Shown: positions 7,984-15,362 of the stretch, piece after piece
Numbering within the stretch: the stretch's first letter is position 1
Layout: every line of letters starts with the position of its first letter
Assembly: GCA_035292505.1 (NCBI GenBank)
Contig: DATDQA010000336.1
Location: 1-21,581 of the forward strand
Source: DATDQA01 sp035292505
GTDB taxonomy: Bacteria > Bacteroidota > Bacteroidia > Chitinophagales > Saprospiraceae
DNA length: 21,581 bases
Reading direction: 5' to 3'
The notes under the pieces: model-generated
What the model saw: only the letters and a program-made list of their open reading frames with translations
Databases searched by the model: none
Told to the model about the DNA's origin: nothing
Made by a program: the position numbers and the translations under genes

Positions 7984-8844
7984 CTATTCAACAGCCGGCT
8001 TCCCTGTATATTTCAATATCGCTTCCCTGATACGCTGAACGCGGTTTTCGGGATTCGGATGGATGCTGAAAAATTCGGGCTGATTTTGTCCGCCTCCTGC
8101 GTTAGCGAGGATATGCATCACACCGATCAATGCATTCGGATCATAACCGGCATCTACCATGAATCGCACTCCGAGATCATCACTTTGCAACTCCTGGTCA
8201 CGGCCATAGCTCATGTTGATCAGATTCCCTATCATCCGCGCCGCCTCCGCTGTATTATAATCGCCGGATGCAATCACTGCCGCACCTGTGAGACCCTCCG
8301 TAAGCTCCATCTTCGCGATGCGTTGTGCTCCATGCCGTGCAACGACATGACCTATTTCATGTCCCAATACTCCTGCAAGCTGTTCTTCATTTTCCAGTTT
8401 ACTGAATAATGCCTCCGTAATAAATACTTGTCCTCCCGGAAGAGCAAAGGCATTTACGATCTCCGGATGTGCCAGCAAATGAAAATCGTATTGATATGGC
8501 GTTTTGCCCGCATCGGATGCCTGCACAATACGCTGTCCGACCTGTTTCACGAACTGCTGACCTTGCTCACTGGGGTGTAACCCGCCATATTGTTGAATCA
8601 ACTGCGGAGCACTTTGCAGACCGAGCGCAATCTCCTGTTCTTCATTGATGCCGACATATTGCTTTTCGCCAATGATCTCGTTGTAATCAGCCGTCGAACA
8701 ATACCTCATCAGGGCGAAGCCCGCAATTAACAGCCCAATGATCAGCGTGCCACCAATATTACGCTTGCGACTCCCTCGGAAGATACGACGTGGAGGATTT
8801 CCCTGTCCGGAGTTATATTCCCGTCTTCTCGCGTAGTATGTCAC
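7984..8844 (-). CDS. M48 family membrane-anchored metalloprotease
   Basis: This 286-residue zinc protease has a basic N-terminus, one membrane helix at about 30-46, and a periplasmic or extracytoplasmic peptidase domain. The zinc site HEIGH is at 162-166, followed by VVARHGAQR. The third ligand is probably Glu218 in RDQELQSDDLGVRFM, and the late motif SIHPNPENR (His262) is conserved in the family. FALPGGQVFI (133-142) is the usual M48 substrate-edge strand. The start is GTG 8844; the frame upstream is closed by a stop at 8878-8880, and the first ATG (codon 47) would remove the membrane anchor. The GTG overlaps the stop of a small upstream frame as GTGA. Relatives (BepA/LoiP-type) work in outer-membrane protein quality control; that role is an inference. 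Confidence 0.93.
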   Translation of the reverse strand: MTYYARRREYNSGQGNPPRRIFRGSRKRNIGGTLIIGLLIAGFALMRYCSTADYNEIIGEKQYVGINEEQEIALGLQSAPQLIQQYGGLHPSEQGQQFVKQVGQRIVQASDAGKTPYQYDFHLLAHPEIVNAFALPGGQVFITEALFSKLENEEQLAGVLGHEIGHVVARHGAQRIAKMELTEGLTGAAVIASGDYNTAEAARMIGNLINMSYGRDQELQSDDLGVRFMVDAGYDPNALIGVMHILANAGGGQNQPEFFSIHPNPENRVQRIREAILKYTGKPAVE

Positions 8845-9035
8845 TGTAAGTCTTTTGGTGAAGCTGCGGAAAGAATTTCATAACGAAGATAGCCAGGCCC
8901 GGGCAATTTGTTGAGATACTCGATTACGATGAGAGCGAGTTCCTGTCTTAGTGCACAACATGATGAATTGATCATCCCTCCATCTGCTCTGGGTCGTTTC
9001 TTTCTCCACCCATTTCCTGAATGACGATAGAACAT
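8841..9035 (-). CDS. Small ORF translationally coupled to the M48 protease gene
   Basis: This 64-codon frame begins at ATG 9035, directly preceded in frame by TAA, and ends with TGA at 8841-8843. A later ATG at 8975 would give 44 residues. It overlaps the GTG start of the M48 gene by four bases (GTGA), the classic geometry of translational coupling. The C-terminal half (ELALIVIEYLNKLPGPGYLRYE) reads as a helix and a turn and is more protein-like than the N-terminal half. No family is recognised. The alternative is that it is a chance frame in the protease leader. The overlap and the absence of another good frame in this 170-bp stretch are the only support. Confidence 0.35.
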   Translation of the reverse strand: MFYRHSGNGWRKKRPRADGGMINSSCCALRQELALIVIEYLNKLPGPGYLRYEILSAASPKDLQ

Positions 9036-9062
9036 TTACTTTGGACCATCACAGCCGTGTTG

Positions 9063-9093
9063 TTTGTCTCTGATTCCTGCTTCTCAAATTTTG
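9063..9093 (+). promoter_or_regulatory. Candidate Bacteroidota promoter for the VIT1-like gene
   Basis: TTTG at 9063-9066 and AAATTTTG at 9086-9093 are separated by 19 nt. This matches the Bacteroidota -33 (TTTG) and -7 (TAnnTTTG, one mismatch) elements, and lies 50 nt before the chosen ATG at 9144. The core reads similarly on the other strand (CAAATTTT is the complement of AAAATTTG), so the divergent protease operon could use an overlapping promoter. Confidence 0.4.
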
Positions 9094-9143
9094 ACGCTGA
9101 CGTTCATTTCCTATTTTACAGCAAATATGAACAAGAACATCAC

Positions 9144-9875
9144 ATGGAGCACAACGAAACAAGCATTCACACAGAACAAAAAACATTTCTACGTCATTTC
9201 CAGAACTACCTCGGAGAGTTTGTTTATGGGGGCATTGACGGCAGCGTAACGACGTTTGCCGTTGTGGCGGGGGCAGCGGGCGCCGAATTGAGCTCAAGTA
9301 TTGTATTGATCCTTGGGTTTGCAAATCTCCTGGCCGATGGTTTCTCGATGTCTGTTGGAGCATACCTTTCGCAGAAGAGTGTACGTGACAGTTTCGATAA
9401 ATACAGGGCCACGGAGTATTGGGAGATCGAACATATGCCTGATCAGGAACGTGAAGAAATACGTGAGATCTATCGTGCAAAGGGATTTGAAGGCGAATTG
9501 CTGGATCGTGTTGTGGATGTGATCTGTGCAGACAAAGAGCGTTGGGTCGATGTGATGATGAAAGAAGAACTCGGACTAATCAAAGAACATAAATCTCCAT
9601 TCACAATCGGCGCGACAACATATTTTTCATTTCTGCTCGTCGGCACCATTCCTCTCCTGGCGTATATCTGGGACTACACAGGTGGCTTTGAAGTCAGTTT
9701 ATTTGAGACATCCAGTGTCCTGACAGGAATGGCATTCATTGTCATCGGTTTTTTAAAATCCTATGTCACCAATACTCCACGCTTAAAGAGTATTCTTGAA
9801 ACGCTCCTCCTCGGTACACTTGCAGCTTCTATGGCTTATTTTGTCGGTGATTTGCTGGAGAAAATATTGGCGTAG
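9144..9875 (+). CDS. VIT1/CCC1 family iron/manganese transporter
   Basis: The 243-residue protein starts at ATG 9144; upstream codons in the same frame (to 9021) are non-conserved in character. The first helix region FVYGGIDGSVTTFAVVAGAAGA (27-47) carries the family's pore Asp (Asp32). Helix 2 contains DGFSMSVGAYLS (65-76) with the pore Met. The segment at about 85-150 is a Glu-rich metal-binding region (EYWEIEHM, EREEIREIY, KEELGLIKEH), as in the plant VIT1-type cytosolic domain. Three more helices follow (154-176, 186-206, 217-236). Family members move Fe2+ or Mn2+ out of the cytosol against protons, protecting from metal overload. The gene stands alone, divergent from the protease operon and convergent with the TonB cluster. 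Confidence 0.92.
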   Translation: MEHNETSIHTEQKTFLRHFQNYLGEFVYGGIDGSVTTFAVVAGAAGAELSSSIVLILGFANLLADGFSMSVGAYLSQKSVRDSFDKYRATEYWEIEHMPDQEREEIREIYRAKGFEGELLDRVVDVICADKERWVDVMMKEELGLIKEHKSPFTIGATTYFSFLLVGTIPLLAYIWDYTGGFEVSLFETSSVLTGMAFIVIGFLKSYVTNTPRLKSILETLLLGTLAASMAYFVGDLLEKILA

Positions 9876-9964
9876 TCTATTTACCACGACATGACTTGCA
9901 CCATCGTTGACGCCGTGCTCAGTATTTGTTTAATGCGCTATTAGATATGAGAAGAGAGAATCTT

Positions 9965-10852
9965 TCAACGCACTTTAAAATCGACAGTGATCGTCCCACA
10001 CTGTTTTTCGATCGGACTTTCAGTAAAAATAAATTTTCTTGCACTTCGCTCCGCCAACGCGCGCAGATCAGAATCTGTTGTTGTAGAGCCGCGTTGTGTG
10101 TATTCCGCACTGACCACTTTCCCTGATTTATCCACACAGACATTCAAGACTACCTTGCCGACTTTCTGAGAGTTGTCAGAGATTGTAGGCTCATATTTCA
10201 CACCGCGGTTTCCCAGGCCTCCTCCGACCATACCTGAACCGGTGCTCACACCTCTCAGATTCGTGGCTTTGGGGTCACCATCAGAACTTCCCTGATTTCC
10301 TGGTATCCCTGTTTCGCCTTTACCGCTTCCACTGAGTAAAGTCCCATATTGTTTTTTGGTCTGCTCGTATTCGGCTTTCTTGCGCGCTTCCGCTTCCGCT
10401 TTGAGTCTGGCTTCATCCTCAGCTTTTTTACGCGCCTCAGCCTCCGCTTTTTGCTGACGCTTCAGTTCTTCCTGTTGCCTCCGTGTTTCTGCTTCATTTG
10501 CTTTCCTGATGGCAATTGCTTGCGGATCTTCGGTTGTCAACACTTTCCGTTCTGCAGGAACTTCCTTTTTAGTTGCTACAGGTTCAACTATACGAGGTCG
10601 TTCTGCAACAGGCTGAGGCGTTACTTTCTCGATACTCTGCGTTTCGGGCATGTCTTCACCTTTCCCCTGATCAGGGACGCCGAGGCTTACCAGGATACCC
10701 TCCTGTCCCGGAGGTGGTATTGGAAAATGAATCAAAGGAAGGATGAGCAATAACAATAACAGCGCATGAAATAACAGACTGCCTACCATTCCTTTCCGTT
10801 GGTTCTTATTTTCCGGCAATATGAGTACTTTGCTTGCCATTGTTTTAATCAC
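9965..10852 (-). CDS. TonB/TolA-like energy transducer
   Basis: The product has 295 residues. A single N-terminal membrane helix (about 23-43, GSLLFHALLLLLLILPLI) is followed by a Pro-rich stretch, a long charged helix at about 115-168 (repeats of KAEAEARKKAE, TolA-like), a Gly/Ser-rich linker (172-215), and a C-terminal TonB-like domain (about 218-295) with VVLNVCVDKSGKVVSAEY. The C-terminal domain has two Cys residues (239 and 285). It would carry the proton-motive force from ExbB-ExbD to an outer-membrane receptor or to Tol-like partners. The start is GTG 10852, overlapping the upstream exbD stop as GTGA; ATG 10840 is the alternative. It is the last gene of the exbB-exbD-exbD cluster. Confidence 0.85.
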   Translation of the reverse strand: MIKTMASKVLILPENKNQRKGMVGSLLFHALLLLLLILPLIHFPIPPPGQEGILVSLGVPDQGKGEDMPETQSIEKVTPQPVAERPRIVEPVATKKEVPAERKVLTTEDPQAIAIRKANEAETRRQQEELKRQQKAEAEARKKAEDEARLKAEAEARKKAEYEQTKKQYGTLLSGSGKGETGIPGNQGSSDGDPKATNLRGVSTGSGMVGGGLGNRGVKYEPTISDNSQKVGKVVLNVCVDKSGKVVSAEYTQRGSTTTDSDLRALAERSARKFIFTESPIEKQCGTITVDFKVR

Positions 10853-11241
10853 TCCTCAGGAAGTAACACAGCATTCAGATTGTAGCGCATGGCAAGGTCC
10901 ATGACATATACGACCTTCTCTACCGGTGCTTGCTTTTCAGGAGATATCGTAAAGCTTTTGTTTGACTTCTTTGAAATCCCGCGAAGTTCTCTGTCCACCT
11001 GCTCCGGGCTTGCGCTCCGGCCATTCACTGCATACGTTCCGGCTGCATGCACACGTACATCCGGCAATTGATCTGTTTGCGTCATCGGCGATTTTGTCCT
11101 GCCGGGCAACTTCAGGTTAAGTGCATTGGGTGCCACAAGACTTGATGAAAGCATGAAAAAAATCAACAGCAGGAAGATGATATCCGTCAAGGACGCCATG
11201 CTGAACTGGGCACTGATTTTACTTTTTCTGCTGAGTGGCAT
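10849..11241 (-). CDS. exbD: ExbD/TolR-family protein (second of two)
   Basis: This 130-residue protein has one membrane helix (about 20-38) with the essential membrane Asp at position 20 (SLTDIIFLLLIFFML), corresponding to Asp25 of E. coli ExbD. A periplasmic domain follows. It starts 3 nt after the other exbD gene and ends in a 4-nt overlap with the TonB-like gene. Its N-terminal 31 residues are close to those of the upstream paralogue, but the periplasmic halves diverge. That suggests two non-identical subunits per motor, or specialisation for different partners. Confidence 0.93.
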   Translation of the reverse strand: MPLSRKSKISAQFSMASLTDIIFLLLIFFMLSSSLVAPNALNLKLPGRTKSPMTQTDQLPDVRVHAAGTYAVNGRSASPEQVDRELRGISKKSNKSFTISPEKQAPVEKVVYVMDLAMRYNLNAVLLPEE

Positions 11242-11244
11242 AGA

Positions 11245-11646
11245 TCAGTTCTTTCGTGGTTGTGTCGCAAGGATGGCTTTGGTTCTGAGTTCACTTGCAA
11301 GGCGCATGATACGAGAGACATGCTCAAATGGCACACCTGTCTCCGCAATGATCGTGATGGTCGTCTCTTCTCTATTGTCCGATTTTAATACAGCATCACG
11401 GACCGCTCTATCTAGCGCCAGGGAAGGCACGGCCGTATTGTTTACATAAAACGCACCTCCGCGCTCCAGAGTCACTGCTATCGCCGTTGATGCGACAGTT
11501 TTTGAATCAGACTCGGGCAGATCAACATTTTTAATCTGGACAAACGTAGCTGTAAGCATGAAGAAGATCAATAACAGAAAGATGATGTCCGTTAAGGACG
11601 CCATGCTGAATTCCGCACTGACTTTATTTCTTCTTTTTAAGCCCAT
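11245..11646 (-). CDS. exbD: ExbD/TolR-family protein (first of two)
   Basis: This 133-residue protein carries the same N-terminal pattern as its downstream paralogue: basic start, EFSMASLTD, then the helix IIFLLLIFFMLTATFV with Asp20 as the proton-carrying residue. The periplasmic domain (about 45-133) differs from the paralogue and includes a TITIIAETGVPFEHVSRIM strand-helix pair typical of TolR folds. It begins at ATG 11646, 127 bp after the exbB stop. That gap is unusually long for this operon and is mostly two tandem arrays. The next exbD starts 3 nt after its stop. Confidence 0.93.
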   Translation of the reverse strand: MGLKRRNKVSAEFSMASLTDIIFLLLIFFMLTATFVQIKNVDLPESDSKTVASTAIAVTLERGGAFYVNNTAVPSLALDRAVRDAVLKSDNREETTITIIAETGVPFEHVSRIMRLASELRTKAILATQPRKN

Positions 11647-11655
11647 TAAAAAAAT

Positions 11656-11683
11656 GCTGTTTGCTGTTCGCTATTCGCTGTTG
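11656..11683. repeat. Heptamer tandem array GCTGTTC, before exbD
   Basis: Four heptamers run in register: GCTGTTT, GCTGTTC, GCTATTC, GCTGTTG. They lie 9 nt upstream of the exbD start (minus strand). The same unit family occurs at 6955-6996. A separate pair of TTGAACA units lies at 11697-11710. Confidence 0.7.
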
Positions 11684-11717
11684 GCCAGGTTGCTTCTTGA
11701 ACATTGAACATCCATCT

Positions 11718-11773
11718 CTCACCTTCTCACCTTCTCACCTTCTCACATTCTCACACTCTCACACTCTCACCTT
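11718..11773. repeat. Octamer tandem array CTCACCTT, touching the exbB stop
   Basis: Seven octamers run in register: CTCACCTT three times, CTCACATT, CTCACACT twice, CTCACCTT. The last base (11773) is adjacent to the stop complement CTA of exbB at 11774-11776. On the coding strand the array is AAGGTGAG-like and purine-rich. Confidence 0.85.
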
Positions 11774-12478
11774 CTAATGTCTCACCGGTTCCTGGAGCAA
11801 ATCCATGAAATCCATCGTCGTACGCTCCATGTTGTTCACCACTTTATCCACCTTTGTGACAAGGAAATTATATCCAATAAACGCCAGGATTCCCACCGCC
11901 AGACCGAATGCAGTCGTAAGCAAAGCCTGGTAAATCCCTCCCGCAAGTAATTCGGGAGTCACGTTCTGATGACTTGCCATTTGGTAAAAGGCAATAATCA
12001 TCCCGGTCACCGTGCCGAGGAATCCAAGCATCGGAGCAGCACCGGCAATACTCGCCAGAGTTGATAAATTCTTCTCGAGTTTGAAAATTTCGAGATTCCC
12101 CACATTATCAATCGCAGAACTTATATCATCCAATGGTTTGCCGATACGCATCAGGCCTTTTTCAACCATACGTGCCACAGGGTGGTCATTATTACGACAT
12201 AGCATCTTTGCCCCTTCAATATTGCCGGTCTGTACACTGTTACGGATATTGTTCATGAAGGTGACGTCGATTTTGGCAGCCCTGTTGATTGTCAGATACC
12301 GTTCAATGAGAATATACAGACCAACGATGGACATCAAAAGTTGTAACCCTACTATCACCACACCGATCGGCCCGCCTGAGATGAGGATATCCACGAGATT
12401 CTGTTGTCCTGTTCCGGTCACTTCAGCAAGAGGTTCTGTCACAGGGTCTTGAAATAGAAGAAATGTGCTCCAGCTCAT
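11774..12478 (-). CDS. exbB: ExbB/TolQ/MotA-type proton channel subunit
   Basis: The protein has 234 residues and starts at ATG 12478. Three membrane regions lie at about 37-58, 139-165 and 180-207, with a cytoplasmic domain (60-138) between the first two. GAAPMLGFLGTVTGMIIAF (146-164) and GGIYQALLTTAFGLAVGI (180-197) are the signature MotA/TolQ/ExbB helices. In the third helix Gln184 stands where E. coli ExbB has Glu176; I recall this as common in Bacteroidota homologues, so it is probably not a defect. It should form a pentamer around an ExbD dimer and convert proton flow to motion of the TonB-like partner. It is first in its cluster; the stop codon is TAG. Confidence 0.93.
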   Translation of the reverse strand: MSWSTFLLFQDPVTEPLAEVTGTGQQNLVDILISGGPIGVVIVGLQLLMSIVGLYILIERYLTINRAAKIDVTFMNNIRNSVQTGNIEGAKMLCRNNDHPVARMVEKGLMRIGKPLDDISSAIDNVGNLEIFKLEKNLSTLASIAGAAPMLGFLGTVTGMIIAFYQMASHQNVTPELLAGGIYQALLTTAFGLAVGILAFIGYNFLVTKVDKVVNNMERTTMDFMDLLQEPVRH

Positions 12479-12575
12479 TCGTTAGATTTTGAAACTGTTG
12501 TAATTAAACGTTAGCCTAAACGCCAATATCCTTCGCCCAAGTATCTGCAAGGCCAAAAGGTATTAACTCGGTTGG

Positions 12576-12583
12576 CAAATATA
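12576..12583 (-). promoter_or_regulatory. Candidate -7 element for the exbB operon
   Basis: On the minus strand this reads TATATTTG, an exact match to TAnnTTTG, about 98 nt before the exbB start codon. The -33 region is poor (TTCT/TCTT at the expected spacing), so the call rests mainly on the -7 match in an AT-rich stretch. Confidence 0.4.
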
Positions 12584-12680
12584 TAAAAAAGTTCTAATCT
12601 GTTAAGAATTAGGTGCTTGGGGGTGCATGTCGAAATGCAGGATCTAAAAATGGTTCCACATCACCCAGACGCTCGCTCCA

Positions 12681-12771
12681 AGGAGTCCCTTTTGGGAAAG
12701 GTCCTCCTACGTCGCACGCCTGTCCGACCGGAATCATCCGGGCGGGCTTCGAGGGTCAATCCGCCCTTTTT
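12681..12771 (+). terminator. Stacked hairpins ending in a terminator-like stem and T-run, upstream of fadN
   Basis: Three dyads follow one another on the plus strand: TCCC/GGGA around TTTT (12686-12697, flanked by AGGA 12681-12684 and TCCT 12702-12705); CCGGA/TCCGG around ATCA (12728-12741); and GGGCGG (12740-12745) with CCGCCC (12761-12766), followed by TTTTT (12767-12771). The last looks like an intrinsic terminator, but no plus-strand gene precedes it. It could end a small RNA or act as an attenuator in the fadN leader, 87 nt before the ATG. The rest of the 379-bp gap 12479-12857 holds the exbB promoter candidate and a hairpin repeat. Confidence 0.4.
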
Positions 12772-12795
12772 GTGAACTGATGTTTGCGTATTGCT

Positions 12796-12840
12796 CTCAC
12801 CTTCGGATCCTGAGCTTGTCGAAGGGCACCTTCTCACATT
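12796..12840. repeat. Hairpin repeat element within CTCACCTT-type octamers
   Basis: CCTTCG (12800-12805) pairs with CGAAGG (12820-12825) around a 14-nt loop containing CCTGAGCTTG. I recognise CCTGAGCTTGTCGAAGG as a short sequence that recurs in intergenic regions of many bacterial genomes. It sits between CTCACCTT (12796-12803) and CTCACATT (12833-12840), both matching the octamer unit found after exbB. Confidence 0.55.
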
Positions 12841-12857
12841 CTGTCTATCTTGCTCAA

Positions 12858-15248
12858 ATGAGAAGAATCAGTAAAGTCGCTGTTCTCGGCTCAGGCGTCA
12901 TGGGCTCTACCATCGCCTGTCATTTCGCAAACATCGGACTGGAAGTATTGATGATGGATATCTTGCCAACGGGCACCACTGAATCTGCATTGAAATCACC
13001 ACAAATCCGAAATAGTGTCGCAGCAGGTGCATTACATGCGGTCTTAAAACAAAAACCGGCCCCGCTCTATAAACAAGAATTCGCCTCTCGTATCACCGTG
13101 GGAAATTTTGAAGATGATTTCCCGAAAATCAAATATTATGATTGGGTGATCGAGGTCGTCATTGAACGACTGGACATTAAGCAAAAGATCTTCGAACAGG
13201 TAGATATGTATCGGCGTGCCGGCACCCTGGTCTCTTCAAATACTTCAGGTATACCGATCCATCTGATGCCCGATGGCAGATCTGATGATTTCAAAACACA
13301 TTTTCTCGGGACACATTTCTTTAATCCACCACGCTATCTCGCACTCCTTGAGATCATCCCTACGAAAGCAACCGATCCTACAGTCATCTCGTTCATGATG
13401 GATTATGGTGATCGGTATCTTGGAAAGAAAACTGTTCTCTGCAAAGACACACCGGCTTTCATCGCAAATCGAGTTGGTGTCTATGCGATGTCCCTTATCT
13501 ATCAACTCGCTGATGAATCAGGCCTCTCGATCGATGACATCGATAAGCTCACAGGACCAGCTATCGGTCGTCCATCGACAGGTACATTCAGACTTGGAGA
13601 TCTCGTAGGTCTTGATGTCGCAGCAAAAGTGACAAAGGGGATCCAGGATAATTGTCCTCAAGACGAACAGGCACAGGCATTACACTTACCTAAGTTCTTC
13701 CAGCATCTCCTCGACAATAACTGGCTTGGCAACAAAACCGGAAAAGGGTTCTATGTCAGGACGGATGAAAAAGATGAAAAGGGACGTAGCATCATTCATA
13801 GTCTCAACCTAAAGACCCTGCAATACGAAAAATCGCCCCGCACGTCATTGCCAAGTCTTACCCTCAGCAAGCAGATCGATGACCTTTCAAAAAGATTACG
13901 TGCTCTTGTGGAGTCAAAGGATGCTGGTGGTATATTATTGCGTAAATCATTCGCTGGTCTTTTTACTTATGCATCCAAACGCGTACCTGAAATTTCAGAT
14001 ACGCTCTATGCAGTAGATGATGCATTGCGTGCCGGCTTCGGATGGGAAATGGGACCGTTTGAATATTGGGATGCAATCGGTCTGGAAACAGGATTGAAAA
14101 TGGTTGAGGAAAATGGCTACTCAGTCGCCGATTGGATCAAAGAAATGCAATCATCAGGCCATGTAAACTTTTACTCAAAAGCGGGTAATGCCAGGTTGTA
14201 CTATTCTCAAAATTCAAAATCCTATGTTGCGGTACCTGGCAGTACAGAAATTGTGAGAGTGTCTAACTATCGGACCCAAAGTCCTGTTTATAAAAATGAT
14301 GAGATCATTCTTCATGATATCGGAGACCAGGTGCTCTGTCTTGAGTTCACCAGTAAAATGAATGCCATAGGTGAAGGTATTCTCAAAGGCATTCAGGAAT
14401 CCATCACACTTGGAGAACAAGGTGATTGGCGAGGTCTTGTCATCGGTAATGAAGCAAAGAACTTCAGCGTAGGTGCAAACCTCATGCTTGTTGCCATGCT
14501 CGCCTTCGACGAACAATGGGACGACCTCGAGATGGCTGTACGTCTCTTCCAACACACATCGATGCGTTGCCGATACTCTTCGATACCAGTGGTGGCTGCC
14601 ACACAAGGTTATGTCTTTGGTGGTGGTTGTGAAATCGCCATGCATTGTGATGCAGTGTGCGCAGCGGCTGAATCATATATCGGTCAGGTCGAGGTAGGTG
14701 TAGGAATCCTTCCCGGAGGAGCGGGCACCAAAGAATTTGCCTTGCGGGCATCGGATGCGTTCTTCGAAGGTGATGTGATGATCCCGACATTGATTGAAAA
14801 GTTCAAAACGCTCGCCCTTGCCTCAGTCTCTACGTCAGCGCATGAAGCATTCGATTATGGCTATCTGCTGGAACACAAAGACAGAGTTGTCATAAATGGT
14901 TCTCGTAATCTAGATGAAGCAAAACAGGAAGTGATCCGCTTGTCAGAAGAATATGTGACTCCTATCGAGCGTAATAACATCCTTGTATTAGGAAGGCAGG
15001 GACTTGGTGCGCTTTATACAGCAGCGAATGAACTCTTCCGTGGACACTACGCATCTGAACATGACATTAAAATCGCAAAGAAAATTGCCTGGGTCCTCTG
15101 TGGTGGTGATCTCAGCGAGCCGCAAAAAGTGACGGAGCATTACTTATTGGATTTGGAACGCGAAGCCTTTCTCAGTCTCGTGGGAGAAAAGAAGACGATG
15201 GAAAGAATTCAGTATATGCTGGAGAATGGGAAGCCGTTGAGGAATTAG
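12858..15248 (+). CDS. fadN: 3-hydroxyacyl-CoA dehydrogenase / enoyl-CoA hydratase fusion (FadN type)
   Basis: The enzyme has 796 residues from ATG 12858; in-frame codons back to 12780 cross the hairpin repeat and are not part of it. It catalyses hydration of enoyl-CoA and NAD-dependent oxidation of 3-hydroxyacyl-CoA in beta-oxidation. The order is dehydrogenase first, hydratase last, as in Bacillus FadN and opposite to E. coli FadB. The NAD site is GSGVMG (11-16), catalytic His153 and Glu165 (THFFNPPRYLALLEI), and the second dehydrogenase half runs to about 430. The hydratase domain (about 485-700) has NFSVGANL (oxyanion hole), Glu592 (GGGCE) and Glu612 (QVEVGVGILPGG). The ending GKPLRN matches what I recall of Bacillus FadN. 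No thiolase or acyl-CoA dehydrogenase gene is adjacent. It ends in TAG. Confidence 0.95.
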   Translation: MRRISKVAVLGSGVMGSTIACHFANIGLEVLMMDILPTGTTESALKSPQIRNSVAAGALHAVLKQKPAPLYKQEFASRITVGNFEDDFPKIKYYDWVIEVVIERLDIKQKIFEQVDMYRRAGTLVSSNTSGIPIHLMPDGRSDDFKTHFLGTHFFNPPRYLALLEIIPTKATDPTVISFMMDYGDRYLGKKTVLCKDTPAFIANRVGVYAMSLIYQLADESGLSIDDIDKLTGPAIGRPSTGTFRLGDLVGLDVAAKVTKGIQDNCPQDEQAQALHLPKFFQHLLDNNWLGNKTGKGFYVRTDEKDEKGRSIIHSLNLKTLQYEKSPRTSLPSLTLSKQIDDLSKRLRALVESKDAGGILLRKSFAGLFTYASKRVPEISDTLYAVDDALRAGFGWEMGPFEYWDAIGLETGLKMVEENGYSVADWIKEMQSSGHVNFYSKAGNARLYYSQNSKSYVAVPGSTEIVRVSNYRTQSPVYKNDEIILHDIGDQVLCLEFTSKMNAIGEGILKGIQESITLGEQGDWRGLVIGNEAKNFSVGANLMLVAMLAFDEQWDDLEMAVRLFQHTSMRCRYSSIPVVAATQGYVFGGGCEIAMHCDAVCAAAESYIGQVEVGVGILPGGAGTKEFALRASDAFFEGDVMIPTLIEKFKTLALASVSTSAHEAFDYGYLLEHKDRVVINGSRNLDEAKQEVIRLSEEYVTPIERNNILVLGRQGLGALYTAANELFRGHYASEHDIKIAKKIAWVLCGGDLSEPQKVTEHYLLDLEREAFLSLVGEKKTMERIQYMLENGKPLRN

Positions 15249-15294
15249 GATTCTCAATTTTTCGATTCTCGATTAATCCAACATTGTGGCGTTG

Positions 15295-15340
15295 CTAACC
15301 TTGAAGCGTTTGCGCTGCAGGAGCGACCTTCAAGCGTTAG
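15295..15340. terminator. Long bulged hairpin between converging fadN and cytochrome genes
   Basis: CTAAC (15295-15299) pairs with GTTAG (15336-15340), and CTTGAAG (15300-15306) with CTTCAAG (15328-15334), giving about 12 pairs with one bulge. A short inner stem, CGCT/AGCG, lies in the loop. It lacks a clear U-run on either strand. Position between two converging genes suggests a bidirectional terminator or processing site. Confidence 0.45.
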
Positions 15341-15362
15341 GGATCAAGGGCAAGAAGTCGTC

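Noticed and set aside
7933..8409. Plus-strand frame of 158 codons beginning with Leu/His repeats
   Set aside because: Its start is in the hexamer array and the rest is antisense to the M48 gene, whose catalytic motifs are clear.
10349..10753. Plus-strand Phe/Arg-rich frame opposite the TonB-like gene
   Set aside because: It is the complement of the Lys/Glu/Ala-rich helix and linker codons.
9965..12478. A Tol-Pal cell-division cluster
   Set aside because: No TolB or Pal gene accompanies it, and the two ExbD copies plus TonB-type C-terminal domain fit the usual Bacteroidota Exb/Ton arrangement better, although the TonB-like protein has a TolA-like helix.
12780..12857. Upstream in-frame extension of fadN (containing LSLSKG)
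   Set aside because: These codons cross the hairpin repeat. The dehydrogenase fold begins right after ATG 12858, as in FadN.
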